A DNA stretch of 7,810 bases from an uncultured Eubacteriales bacterium (lineage in GTDB: Bacteria > Bacillota > Clostridia > Christensenellales > CAG-138), in the NCBI GenBank assembly GCA_900547135.1, contig URFJ01000094.1, forward strand, positions 1 to 7,810, written 5' to 3'. Below the pieces are notes generated by a model that was not told where the DNA came from, made no database searches, and saw nothing but the letters and a program-made list of their open reading frames with translations. Position 1 is the stretch's first letter. Each line of letters begins with the position of its first letter. Shown here one piece after another: positions 1 through 4,730 of the stretch. The translations under genes and the position numbers were made by a program.

Positions 1-88
1 CCCGTGCCGCAGCCCGTGACGCATTCCATGCCGCATCCCGTGTCGCAACCCGTGTCGCATACCGTGCCGCATCCCGTGCCGCATCCCG
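1..88 (-). repeat. 12-bp tandem repeat in repeat-protein copy 2
   Basis: About seven degenerate 12-base units, of the + strand form CCGCATCCCGTG, continue past the left edge. Each unit encodes one tetrapeptide, so gain or loss of a unit keeps the frame. Most units carry a G where copy 1 often has an A, which turns Trp codons into Arg codons. Confidence 0.85.
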
Positions 89-196
89 TGTCCCGTACAC
101 CTTGCAGCCCTCCGGCAGCGGGCCGGAGCCGCTGAAATAGTCAACTGTCTTGATGCTGTCTATGTGCTCCTGCACGTGTGTTGGTAGTTGTGTCAT
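1..196 (-). CDS. Alanine-rich tetrapeptide-repeat protein, copy 2 (3' end beyond window)
   Basis: The frame opens at ATG 196-194 behind GGGAGGA and runs off the left edge, giving about 65 residues. Residues 2-34 closely match the first 33 residues of the protein at 434-778 (LPTHVQ, DSIKTVDYFSG, GPLPEGC), so the two are paralogues from a local duplication. From residue 37 the protein becomes a four-residue repeat of the type R-D-A-A, mostly Arg where the other copy often has Trp. I recall similar Ala-rich WDAA/RDAA repeats in uncharacterised phage proteins, but no function is known to me. It is the last visible gene of the leftward early operon. Its first 56 bases overlap the end of the upstream XRE gene in another frame. 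The start is well supported by the ribosome site and by homology to copy 1. Confidence 0.75.
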   Translation of the reverse strand, partial: MTQLPTHVQEHIDSIKTVDYFSGSGPLPEGCKVYGTRDAARDAARYATRVATRDAAWNASRAAAR

Positions 197-422
197 TGTT
201 AGTCCTCCCATCAATAAGTTTCAGCAAAATCAATCTTTGGTCATTACTCAGTGAATACAACGCAGATAATTTATCTACCCACTCTGACGGCATGTTCTTT
301 TTACCGGTTTCCACTGAAGATAAAAACGTGATACTAACACCCAGCTTGGTTGCCATGTTGTATAATATTTCGCCGTGGTCTATTCGAAGTCTTCGCAAAA
401 ACTTCCCTAGCTCCGTAATCAT
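141..422 (-). CDS. XRE-family HTH regulator with read-through C-terminus
   Basis: A 93-residue protein. Residues 1-66 form a Cro/C1-type helix-turn-helix: GKFLRRLRI, then MATKLGVSITFLSSVETGKK. This is the pattern of small phage-borne XRE regulators that act in the cytoplasm on DNA. The ATG at 422 sits behind TAAGGAGGATTAAC, in which the stop of the preceding repeat-protein gene overlaps the ribosome site. The last ~20 residues (from about NNDTTTN) are polar and look non-native. They are encoded in the ribosome site and first 56 bases of the next gene, read in a different frame. Other operon junctions carry TAA at the matching place and this one has lost it, so the normal end was probably near LIDG. 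It lies between two duplicated repeat-protein genes. Its targets are unknown. Confidence 0.8.
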   Translation of the reverse strand: MITELGKFLRRLRIDHGEILYNMATKLGVSITFLSSVETGKKNMPSEWVDKLSALYSLSNDQRLILLKLIDGRTNNDTTTNTRAGAHRQHQDS

Positions 423-433
423 GTTAATCCTCC

Positions 434-778
434 TTATGGCCTCCTGTAGCAGTAATGCACGCCATCAACCTCAGCAGCCACCCCGTACCCTGCTTGCCAG
501 ATCGACCAGCGCAGTCGGGCATACTCCAGATGTTTGGGGTCAACGCGGTCCTGCGTCAGCAGGCATACGGCTAATAATGCCGCATCCCATGCCGCATCCC
601 ATGTCGCAGCCCCTGCCGCAGCCCATGCCGCAACCCGTGCCGCATCCCATGCCGCAACCCGTGCCGCAGCCTTTGTCTCGTACATCTCACAGCCCTCCGG
701 CAGCGGGCCGCGCCCGCTGAAGTAGTCAACTGTCTTGATACTGTCGATGTAATCCTGTACGTGTGTTGGTAGTTGCAT
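434..778 (-). CDS. Alanine/tryptophan tetrapeptide-repeat protein, copy 1
   Basis: A 114-residue protein starting at ATG 778 behind AAGGAGGACTAAC. Three parts are visible: a unique N-terminus (residues 1-36, with GPLPEGC), a repeat zone (about 37-67) with units such as W-D-A-A, R-V-A-A and W-A-A-A, and a unique C-terminus (about 68-114) ending YCYRRP. A period of four residues with a large side chain at every fourth place suggests one long helix with a Trp/Arg stripe. That is inference from the sequence. I see no signal peptide and no catalytic motif. It follows a small membrane protein gene in the leftward operon and has a diverged paralogue two genes downstream. I recall such repeats from phage hypothetical proteins only, so no function is assigned. 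Open frames on the opposite strand here are a product of the repeat. Confidence 0.8.
   Translation of the reverse strand: MQLPTHVQDYIDSIKTVDYFSGRGPLPEGCEMYETKAAARVAAWDAARVAAWAAAGAATWDAAWDAALLAVCLLTQDRVDPKHLEYARLRWSIWQAGYGVAAEVDGVHYCYRRP
578..670 (-). repeat. 12-bp tandem repeat in repeat-protein copy 1
   Basis: About eight degenerate 12-base units, + strand forms CCGCATCCCATG, CCGCAGCCCATG and CCGCAACCCGTG. They encode residues 37-67 of the 434-778 protein. The unit is a multiple of three, so expansion and contraction stay in frame. Confidence 0.9.
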
Positions 779-789
779 GTTAGTCCTCC

Positions 790-942
790 TTATATCATCG
801 TCCACATAATCCCGCCGCACCACGCCGTAAGCGCGATCAGCGCTACTGTGTATCGCGTGACGGGTGGTCCGTCTGTTAGCAGGGCTATGGCCATGACCAC
901 CAGAGATGCGAGGGTGATTAGGGGTGCAATACGGTTTTTCAT
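790..942 (-). CDS. Small two-helix membrane protein
   Basis: A 50-residue protein. The start codon overlaps the upstream stop as ATGA (ATG 942-940, TGA 941-939), which implies translational coupling. A short basic start (MKNR) leads into hydrophobic segment 1 (residues 5-22). A short turn (TDGPPVTR) follows, then hydrophobic segment 2 (31-50), which runs to the C-terminus. This predicts a helical hairpin in the inner membrane. Its stop TAA (792-790) forms part of the ribosome site of the next gene. The size and topology would fit a phage early membrane protein, such as a superinfection-exclusion or regulatory peptide. I do not recognise the family, so any role is a guess. Confidence 0.7.
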   Translation of the reverse strand: MKNRIAPLITLASLVVMAIALLTDGPPVTRYTVALIALTAWCGGIMWTMI

Positions 943-1154
943 GACGCTATACCGTCCGGCGGAAAGTACTTGTATATCTGGTCGAGCGGTATGCGCAGCA
1001 CGCTCAATATCGCGTACATATCCCCTTGTTTCCAGTCGGCGTGTCTGTTGAATCGTCTGTTAACATATTGCAGGCTGCGGTTGATCTTCCGACCCAGGCA
1101 TTCCTGATCTATCCCCTGCCTCAACATCTCGGCACGTAGTTCCAGATATGTCAT
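939..1154 (-). CDS. Small HTH-like protein
   Basis: A 71-residue protein. I chose ATG 1154 rather than GTG 1169 because GAGGAG at 1167-1162 sits seven bases before ATG 1154, while the GTG would overlap that ribosome site. Residues 4-65 look like a compact Cro/C1-like helical DNA-binding domain: LRAEMLRQGIDQECLGRKI, then a putative recognition region NRSLQYVNRRFNRH, then a helix ending LRIPLDQIYKYF. Arg and Asn are frequent in the putative recognition part. Such proteins in phage early operons are usually regulators. The gene overlaps the next one by ATGA. The family assignment rests on pattern alone, and the exact HTH class is uncertain. Confidence 0.7.
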   Translation of the reverse strand: MTYLELRAEMLRQGIDQECLGRKINRSLQYVNRRFNRHADWKQGDMYAILSVLRIPLDQIYKYFPPDGIAS

Positions 1155-1168
1155 TTTGCTTCTCCTCA

Positions 1169-1384
1169 CTAACTCGCTGCTCTGCGGTTAAACACCGCAT
1201 CAAACACATAATCATCATCCGGCACGACGCTGGCGTAGCCGTCTACGATCTCGCTGTAGTAAGGCCCTGTACCGTCCACCAGCCTGATATCATCTCTGTA
1301 TGTTGCCAGCTCTACGCCGTTAAGGACGACTGTTACGGTTCCGTCCCTGGCTGTCTGGCGCTTGCGGATTACTTTGATTTCCAT
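1169..1384 (-). CDS. Hypothetical early phage protein, 71 aa
   Basis: The start at ATG 1384 is set by AAGGAGG at 1396-1390, five bases upstream. The frame is open further upstream to 1588, but that part lies inside the preceding gene and lacks a ribosome site. The protein begins MEIKVIRKRQ and alternates beta-type stretches (TVTVVLNGVELATY) with an acidic part containing DGTGPYYSEIVDGY and VPDDDYVFDAVF. It is probably a small beta-rich soluble domain. I recognise no motif. The preceding gene's stop (1397-1395) overlaps its ribosome site, and its own stop abuts the next gene's, so it is a packed operon member. Confidence 0.7.
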   Translation of the reverse strand: MEIKVIRKRQTARDGTVTVVLNGVELATYRDDIRLVDGTGPYYSEIVDGYASVVPDDDYVFDAVFNRRAAS

Positions 1385-1394
1385 GGGTGCCTCC

Positions 1395-1727
1395 TTAATC
1401 CTCATGGACTTTGATAAGTTGCCCGTTGGTTGTATATCCAAAGCACAAGTTCCCACCATCACACAAAAGGGCAAGCTCCACTGTAGAGAGTTTAGGGGCG
1501 TTCTTGTGGATTCTGTAGAGTGCGTGGGCGTATCCCGCTTTTCTGCCGATGATGACGTCGTACTCGGCAAAATTGCAATCCACGCCATTCGTGAGTTCCA
1601 TTTTTAAATCATGCCTGTAAATGCGGTATTTCTTTTTCAACTCTTTGTAGATCTCCGAATTACATTTGGCCATCTCTGCCTCATTATCGCTAAAAGCCCA
1701 TTGCGAATAGATGCGTTTTTCGATCAT
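1395..1727 (-). CDS. Hypothetical early phage protein, 110 aa
   Basis: ATG 1727 follows AGAAAGGA with good spacing. The protein starts MIEKRIYSQWAFSDNEAEMA and has a charged helical stretch (IYKELKKKYRIYRHDLKM). It continues through NFAEYDVIIGRKAGYAHALYRI to a C-terminal part with LSTVELALLCDGGNLCFGY. It contains three Cys but no paired metal-binding motif and no membrane segment. I do not recognise the family. Position two in the leftward operon, immediately after the promoter-proximal microprotein, suggests an early lytic or accessory role. Confidence 0.7.
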   Translation of the reverse strand: MIEKRIYSQWAFSDNEAEMAKCNSEIYKELKKKYRIYRHDLKMELTNGVDCNFAEYDVIIGRKAGYAHALYRIHKNAPKLSTVELALLCDGGNLCFGYTTNGQLIKVHED

Positions 1728-1747
1728 TTTACTAATCCTTTCTCCCC

Positions 1748-1900
1748 TTAACTCGCCTGTTGGGCTGTAATGGACTGTCCGTTCTCCTTTGACGGCTTTG
1801 ACTTTCTCAAAATTCCATCTATTACTCCTTCTACGTAACGCTGATCTGCCAAATCTATTACCTTCAACTTTTCGTCTATAGAGGGTTCTTTGTTCATCAT
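1748..1900 (-). CDS. 50-aa microprotein sharing a tail motif with the switch 1 repressor
   Basis: A 50-residue protein from ATG 1900 (a second ATG follows at 1897) behind AAAGGAG at 1917-1911. It is the first gene of the leftward operon. Residues 18-33 (ADQRYVEGVIDGILRK) resemble residues 94-109 of the divergently encoded repressor (EDRKAVEGIIDSLYRK), with about 8 of 16 identical by eye. This motif is common at the C-terminus of small XRE repressors, yet this protein has no HTH. It could interact with the repressor tail, be a remnant of a Cro-like gene, or simply share a helical motif. The C-terminus is polar (KPSKENGQSITAQQAS). The gene is inferred from ribosome site, operon position and motif. 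Confidence 0.65.
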   Translation of the reverse strand: MMNKEPSIDEKLKVIDLADQRYVEGVIDGILRKSKPSKENGQSITAQQAS

Positions 1901-1925
1901 GGTTTCGTTGCTCCTTTCGTGTTTT

Positions 1926-1943
1926 TCTATATCATAATATAGA
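1926..1943. promoter_or_regulatory. Operator O1, 7-bp-arm dyad
   Basis: TCTATAT-CATA-ATATAGA is a perfect inverted repeat with seven-base arms. It covers the -10 of the leftward promoter. This is the expected place for a repressor made by 2029-2370 to block the early operon. Confidence 0.7.
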
Positions 1944-1959
1944 TTTTCTGTTATGTCAA
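1931..1959 (-). promoter_or_regulatory. Leftward early promoter (switch 1)
   Basis: On the minus strand, TTGACA (1959-1954), 17 bases, then TATGAT (1936-1931) make a near-consensus sigma-A promoter about 31 bases before the first leftward ATG. A dyad operator covers its -10. Confidence 0.8.
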
Positions 1960-1966
1960 TAAAGAA

Positions 1967-1984
1967 TCTATATTAATTTATGGA
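1967..1984. promoter_or_regulatory. Operator O2, degenerate copy of O1
   Basis: TCTATAT-TAAT-TTATGGA keeps the left arm of O1 and five of seven bases of the right arm. Its end overlaps the -35 of the rightward repressor promoter, so it could serve autoregulation. It sits 41 bases from O1. Separately, 11-bp arms at 1935-1945 and 1965-1975 form a perfect larger inverted repeat across the region. Confidence 0.6.
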
Positions 1985-2009
1985 CATTCTAAAATTTTTG
2001 TGTTATAGT
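1981..2009 (+). promoter_or_regulatory. Rightward repressor promoter (switch 1)
   Basis: TGGACA (1981-1986), 17 bases, then TATAGT (2004-2009). TGT directly before the -10 adds an extended -10 element. GAGGTG (2015-2020) gives the ribosome site for ATG 2029. Confidence 0.75.
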
Positions 2010-2028
2010 AAATTGAGGTGATTACATA

Positions 2029-2370
2029 ATGAATGAAAGACTTAAAGAACTAAGGAATTTACTTGGACTAAGTCAAGGCGAATTTGCTAAAAAAATCGGA
2101 CTTCAACAAGGTAGCCTGTCTGACATCGAAAGAGGGAAGGTACGTGTTAGCAATACGAATGTTATGCTAATATGCAAAACCTTTAATGTATCTGAAGAAT
2201 GGTTCCGCACAGGAGTAGGGGATCCTTTTATGAATAAATACGAATTGCGTACTGACTTGTCCGATCTCGAAAAAGAGATATTAAATAAGTACAATCAGCT
2301 TGACGCTGAAGATCGTAAAGCTGTCGAGGGCATTATTGATAGTCTGTATCGCAAAACCATAACAGAGTAA
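2029..2370 (+). CDS. XRE-family phage repressor (CI-like), switch 1
   Basis: A 113-residue protein. Residues 4-58 are a clear Cro/C1 helix-turn-helix (RLKELRNLLGLSQGEFAKKI, then QQGSLSDIERGK). They are followed by the EEWFRTGVGDPF motif frequent in small Bacillota phage repressors and a helical tail (LDAEDRKAVEGIIDSLYRK). It should bind the O1/O2 operators and hold the leftward early operon silent. The protein is far shorter than LexA/CI repressors with a peptidase domain, so RecA-stimulated self-cleavage is not expected. Repressors of this size are often removed by an ImmA-like protease or an antirepressor. No ImmA gene is in the window. Start ATG 2029 has GAGGTG eight bases upstream. It is followed 25 bases later by a 59-aa gene. 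Confidence 0.9.
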   Translation: MNERLKELRNLLGLSQGEFAKKIGLQQGSLSDIERGKVRVSNTNVMLICKTFNVSEEWFRTGVGDPFMNKYELRTDLSDLEKEILNKYNQLDAEDRKAVEGIIDSLYRKTITE

Positions 2371-2395
2371 AATTATAAGGAAGGAAGGATAGATA

Positions 2396-2575
2396 ATGAG
2401 CACTATATTAATCAAGGGTTCAGAGGCGATGCAGGTTCTTAACGATGAAAAAGCCAAAGAACTAATAGAAAGGACGCGCAACGAAGTAGACGCTCATAAC
2501 GATACGATCCAGGAACAACGTATCTCGGAAATGCGCGAGTGGGCGTTGCGCAGCAAATCACAATTCAGTCTTTAG
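2396..2575 (+). CDS. Hypothetical 59-aa protein co-transcribed with the repressor
   Basis: ATG 2396 lies behind a strong purine-rich site (AAGGAAGGA), 25 bases after the repressor stop. The protein starts MSTILIKGSEAMQVLNDEKA. It is highly charged and probably a single long helix or coiled coil (KELIERTRNEVDAHNDTIQEQR), ending LRSKSQFSL. No Cys, no membrane segment and no motif that I recognise. It is likely expressed in the lysogen together with the repressor. Its TAG (2573-2575) overlaps the TAA of the convergent gene on the other strand (2574-2572). Confidence 0.7.
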   Translation: MSTILIKGSEAMQVLNDEKAKELIERTRNEVDAHNDTIQEQRISEMREWALRSKSQFSL

Positions 2576-3297
2576 GGCTGTATTAGACCAGGGTTGTTGG
2601 TGTTAAGGCTTTTCAATGCATTTTTGCCTGAATAGAAGCAATCCATATAACTAAACATTTGCTTTATTAAGGTTTTTAATTCATCTAGTGAAAAGCCTTC
2701 ATACCTTCGGATTGGGTGAGTGAAATCATTCCCCAACCAGCTGCAAGCAGAAGCTAGTGTCTTCATTGTATCATCATTTATATACCTATCAATCCTTTGC
2801 TTAAGCGTAGTTTTCGGATTATTGTTAAATTCGCTATGCTCTGGAAAGAACATTTCTCCTACATCGTACATAAGGCAATCCAATGAGCGCCTTAAACCAA
2901 TTCCTACAAGCGTATCTAGGCCCATGCCTTCTGCTTCTATCGCCTGATTGTAGGACTTAACGGCCTCAGGCGAGATTTTCTCCCAGAAATCATATTTCTG
3001 TTTATCGTATTGAGCCGGATAGATCATTATAGGGGTCGTGATATAATTAGTCTGGTTGGGTGACATGGGCTTGTTAGTTGAATAAACAACGAAACACTGT
3101 TTCAAACAGTCAGCTGAAGGGCACTCGTAAACCGCTACGGCGCAAAATTGTATGAATTCCGTCTGAAACTTAACAGGCAACAATGCTCCATTAATGTATT
3201 TCATAAACACAACCGTATTACAATGTGGACACGTGTCCGGTATTGTAAGTACGATATTTTTGTCTTGTATACGAGTGCTGAATGATCTTCCTCTCAT
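2572..3297 (-). CDS. Zinc-ribbon plus DUF4145-like (HEPN-type helical) protein
   Basis: A 241-residue protein. An N-terminal metal-binding pattern is visible: CPHC at 23-26 and C59-P-S-A-D-C64, typical of a zinc ribbon. The C-terminal part (about 107-210) matches the DUF4145 pattern: a helix with ALxIGLRRSLDCLMYD-type spacing (GIGLRRSLDCLMYDVGEMFF), then a helix with LASACSWLGNDFTH. DUF4145 is considered related to HEPN domains, but the catalytic R-x4-6-H of HEPN RNases is not evident; only GND..H (189-194) remains. Such proteins are often carried as cargo by phages and genomic islands. ATG 3297 follows GGGAGA. It is monocistronic, with its own promoter, convergent to the repressor operon. 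The function is not known; a defence or exclusion role is inference. Confidence 0.75.
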   Translation of the reverse strand: MRGRSFSTRIQDKNIVLTIPDTCPHCNTVVFMKYINGALLPVKFQTEFIQFCAVAVYECPSADCLKQCFVVYSTNKPMSPNQTNYITTPIMIYPAQYDKQKYDFWEKISPEAVKSYNQAIEAEGMGLDTLVGIGLRRSLDCLMYDVGEMFFPEHSEFNNNPKTTLKQRIDRYINDDTMKTLASACSWLGNDFTHPIRRYEGFSLDELKTLIKQMFSYMDCFYSGKNALKSLNTNNPGLIQP

Positions 3298-3322
3298 TTT
3301 GCAGTCTCCCGTTTTTGCCTTT

Positions 3323-3351
3323 ATTATACATTACATAATACATTAAGGCAA
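3323..3351 (-). promoter_or_regulatory. Promoter of the DUF4145-like gene with overlapping dyad
   Basis: Minus strand TTGCCT (3351-3346), 17 bases, TATAAT (3328-3323), about 26 bases before ATG 3297. A dyad TATTAT-N7-ATAATA (3322-3340) covers the -10 and could be an operator. Confidence 0.6.
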
Positions 3352-3443
3352 TCTTTCCCCCACCCTTCAGCTACATTTCCTATGCTCGCAGACCACGTAT
3401 ATATAACTCACTGTGGTGGGTATTTAATTATCAAGGTACACTT

Positions 3444-3482
3444 AACAGACCATCCAGCGCCGTATGTTTTGGATGGTTCGTT
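3444..3482. terminator. Hairpin downstream of the antirepressor operon
   Basis: ACCATCCA (3449-3456) pairs with TGGATGGT (3470-3477) around a 13-base loop. AAC (3444-3446) and GTT (3480-3482) extend the stem across a two-base mismatch. The right side is T-rich (TTATTTAATT), so it would act better on rightward transcripts. It lies in the right place to end the leftward cro-antirepressor mRNA. There is no perfect U-tract in that direction. Confidence 0.4.
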
Positions 3483-3540
3483 ATTTAATTGGAGTTAGGC
3501 AGGTAAAATTAAAATGCTTATTACAACGTGACTATGACGT

Positions 3541-3562
3541 GACATGATACTCTCCTTTTCTG
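3541..3562 (-). repeat. Left copy of direct repeat bracketing switch 2
   Basis: Minus strand reads CAG-AAAAGGAGAGTATCATG-TC, i.e. a ribosome site plus start codon. It matches 5325-5345 in the same orientation with one substitution and a one-base length difference. It starts seven bases after the antirepressor stop. Confidence 0.75.
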
Positions 3563-3568
3563 GCTACT

Positions 3569-4336
3569 CTAGGAAATAAGCTCCTGCAGCTTCGCGAGGC
3601 CCCTTTGGTTATACCTGAAGTTGCATACTTCCTTGTTGTGTCCACGGGCTTTATCCAGCACCGTTATTCCATATTCAGGTGTCTTAATTCCATATTGATT
3701 GGCTATCTTGCCAATCCTGTTGGGGGTGCACCCTAACATCTTTGCTATTTCGGTTGCAGAGTATGTTTTCTCGTGCTCAGGCAGATACTGTCCCATGTCC
3801 ACACCTGCTATTTGCTCTACGCATTTAAGGCCGTAGACCTCCGCTGCAATAGGTGATAGCTTTTTATCGTTAATTGCTTTCATTAAGATATTAACGGTTC
3901 TCGCCTGGGCGTTCATGTACATCGCGTCTGCGCGCTTCTTTTGGATTTCTAGCTTTGTTAGTTCGTCCTTGGCTGTACCTACAAGTTTGAGTTCCCCTGA
4001 ACGCAAGGCCTTTAATATCTTCCTTACCCATGTCCTGAACTCTTTTGCCTTCTCTGTTTTTGACAACATTGTAACCTCATATATGCCATCCTCAGTAAAA
4101 ATCCTTGTGTTGTATTGCTTTCCGTCAGTAGCCCTCATCTTGAGGGTAACTGAAAATTCTTCTTCTCTAAGATAGCTATTACGATCAATAAGAGTTTCTA
4201 TGCCCTTTCTGCCATTTGCATACTCCAATGCATCGGCCAGCTGTGCTATAGTCATATACCACTCATCGTTTTGCCGGTAGAAGTCACATTTGACTTCCCC
4301 AAAGTTTTCTGATTTTACCAGTTGTAAGTTGTTCAT
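3569..4336 (-). CDS. Bro-N family phage antirepressor
   Basis: A 255-residue protein. Residues about 8-112 match the BRO family N-terminal domain: GEVKCDFYRQNDEWYMTIAQ, then LADALEYAN, TRIFTEDGIYEVTMLSKTEKAKEFRTWV, and a helix ending KILKALRSGEL. A helical linker follows. The C-terminal part (about 190-255) holds a second HTH-like unit (YSATEIAKMLGCTPNRIGKI) and NQRGLAKLQEL, as in KilAC-type C-termini. Antirepressors of this type bind or displace phage repressors and favour lytic growth. The gene lies 15 bases after the Cro-like gene, with AAAGGAG at 4349-4343, so the two form one leftward operon. It would be expressed when the switch 2 repressor fails, or from the SOS-type promoter to the right. 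Family assignment is strong; the target is inferred. Confidence 0.9.
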   Translation of the reverse strand: MNNLQLVKSENFGEVKCDFYRQNDEWYMTIAQLADALEYANGRKGIETLIDRNSYLREEEFSVTLKMRATDGKQYNTRIFTEDGIYEVTMLSKTEKAKEFRTWVRKILKALRSGELKLVGTAKDELTKLEIQKKRADAMYMNAQARTVNILMKAINDKKLSPIAAEVYGLKCVEQIAGVDMGQYLPEHEKTYSATEIAKMLGCTPNRIGKIANQYGIKTPEYGITVLDKARGHNKEVCNFRYNQRGLAKLQELIS

Positions 4337-4351
4337 GTTTTACTCCTTTCG

Positions 4352-4564
4352 TTAACCTACTTCTTTACATTCAAATAACTCTCCTACGTCACAGTTGAGA
4401 TACTTGCAAAGCTTATCTAAAACTTCAAACGTTATTCCGGAACTTCTCCTATAATAAAGGTTCGTTAATGTAGTTCGTGAAATCCCTGTTGCATCTGAGA
4501 CTTCGCTAATTTTTATTAGCCTTTTGCCTAGTATTGCTGACAAATTGTTCTTTATAGTGCTCAT
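4352..4564 (-). CDS. Cro-like XRE regulator, switch 2
   Basis: A 70-residue protein that is essentially one Cro/C1-type DNA-binding domain. The recognition helix region GISRTTLT (residues 27-34) is identical to that of the divergently encoded repressor (4731-5297). About 26 of 58 aligned residues are identical by eye, including GI.F..L..LC.YL. This is the lytic-side regulator facing its own paralogue. The start ATG 4564 has no standard ribosome site; the best candidate is a run of six G (4582-4577) 12 bases upstream, so translation may be weak. It is transcribed from a consensus promoter at 4647-4619, with the antirepressor next in the operon. Confidence 0.85.
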   Translation of the reverse strand: MSTIKNNLSAILGKRLIKISEVSDATGISRTTLTNLYYRRSSGITFEVLDKLCKYLNCDVGELFECKEVG

Positions 4565-4595
4565 TTTGTTTTATTACCCCCCATATATGTACTAA

Positions 4596-4608
4596 AGTAT
4601 GGACAATT
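4596..4608. promoter_or_regulatory. Operator, inverted copy at the cro promoter
   Basis: AGTATGGACAATT is the exact reverse complement of 4672-4684. It lies just downstream of the leftward -10, over the expected start of the cro transcript. Confidence 0.7.
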
Positions 4609-4618
4609 CTTTGTTGGC

Positions 4619-4647
4619 ATTATACTGTACGTATACCTGTATGTCAA
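4619..4647 (-). promoter_or_regulatory. Leftward cro-antirepressor promoter
   Basis: Minus strand TTGACA (4647-4642), 17 bases, TATAAT (4624-4619): full consensus. Its -35 is back to back with the rightward -35, 18 bases apart. Confidence 0.9.
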
Positions 4648-4665
4648 GCGTTTTTGAATAATTAT

Positions 4666-4694
4666 TTGACAAATTGTCCATACTGTTGTACAAT
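4666..4694 (+). promoter_or_regulatory. Rightward repressor promoter (switch 2)
   Basis: TTGACA (4666-4671), 17 bases, TACAAT (4689-4694). The operator 4672-4684 fills the spacer. A small palindrome GACAA-A-TTGTC (4668-4678) overlaps the -35. Confidence 0.85.
4672..4684. promoter_or_regulatory. Operator, copy at the repressor promoter
   Basis: AATTGTCCATACT sits between -35 and -10 of the rightward promoter and is repeated exactly, inverted, at 4596-4608. Binding here would block repressor transcription, as expected for Cro action or negative autoregulation. Confidence 0.7.
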
Positions 4695-4730
4695 TATATT
4701 AGTTTTAAGCGCGAAGGAGTGTTAACTTTA

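Larger units (their letters stand above)
3298..3568. other. Non-coding gap between DUF4145-like gene and antirepressor
   Basis: No supported gene. The gap holds the promoter above, a hairpin at 3444-3482, and the left copy of a direct repeat at 3541-3562. The word TATTTAATT occurs twice (3421-3429 and 3482-3490), flanking the hairpin. A minus-strand frame from ATG 3545 to TAA 3495 has a good ribosome site but only 16 codons, and looks like a remnant. Confidence 0.5.

Noticed and set aside
1..670. Diversity-generating retroelement target based on W/R changes in repeats
   Set aside because: No reverse transcriptase or template repeat is visible, and the changes are simple transitions within a tandem repeat.
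178..725. Long + strand open frames rich in Pro, His and Ala across 178-725
   Set aside because: They are the reverse reading of the 12-bp repeat genes; no ribosome site, low-complexity product, and the minus-strand genes have clear starts and an operon layout.
1385..1588. N-terminal extension of the 1169-1384 gene to 1588
   Set aside because: It lies inside the 110-aa gene in another frame with no ribosome site, while ATG 1384 has AAGGAGG at five bases.
3392..3417. ACCAC/GTGGT hairpin in the 3298-3568 gap
   Set aside because: Five-base arms with a 16-base loop are expected by chance.
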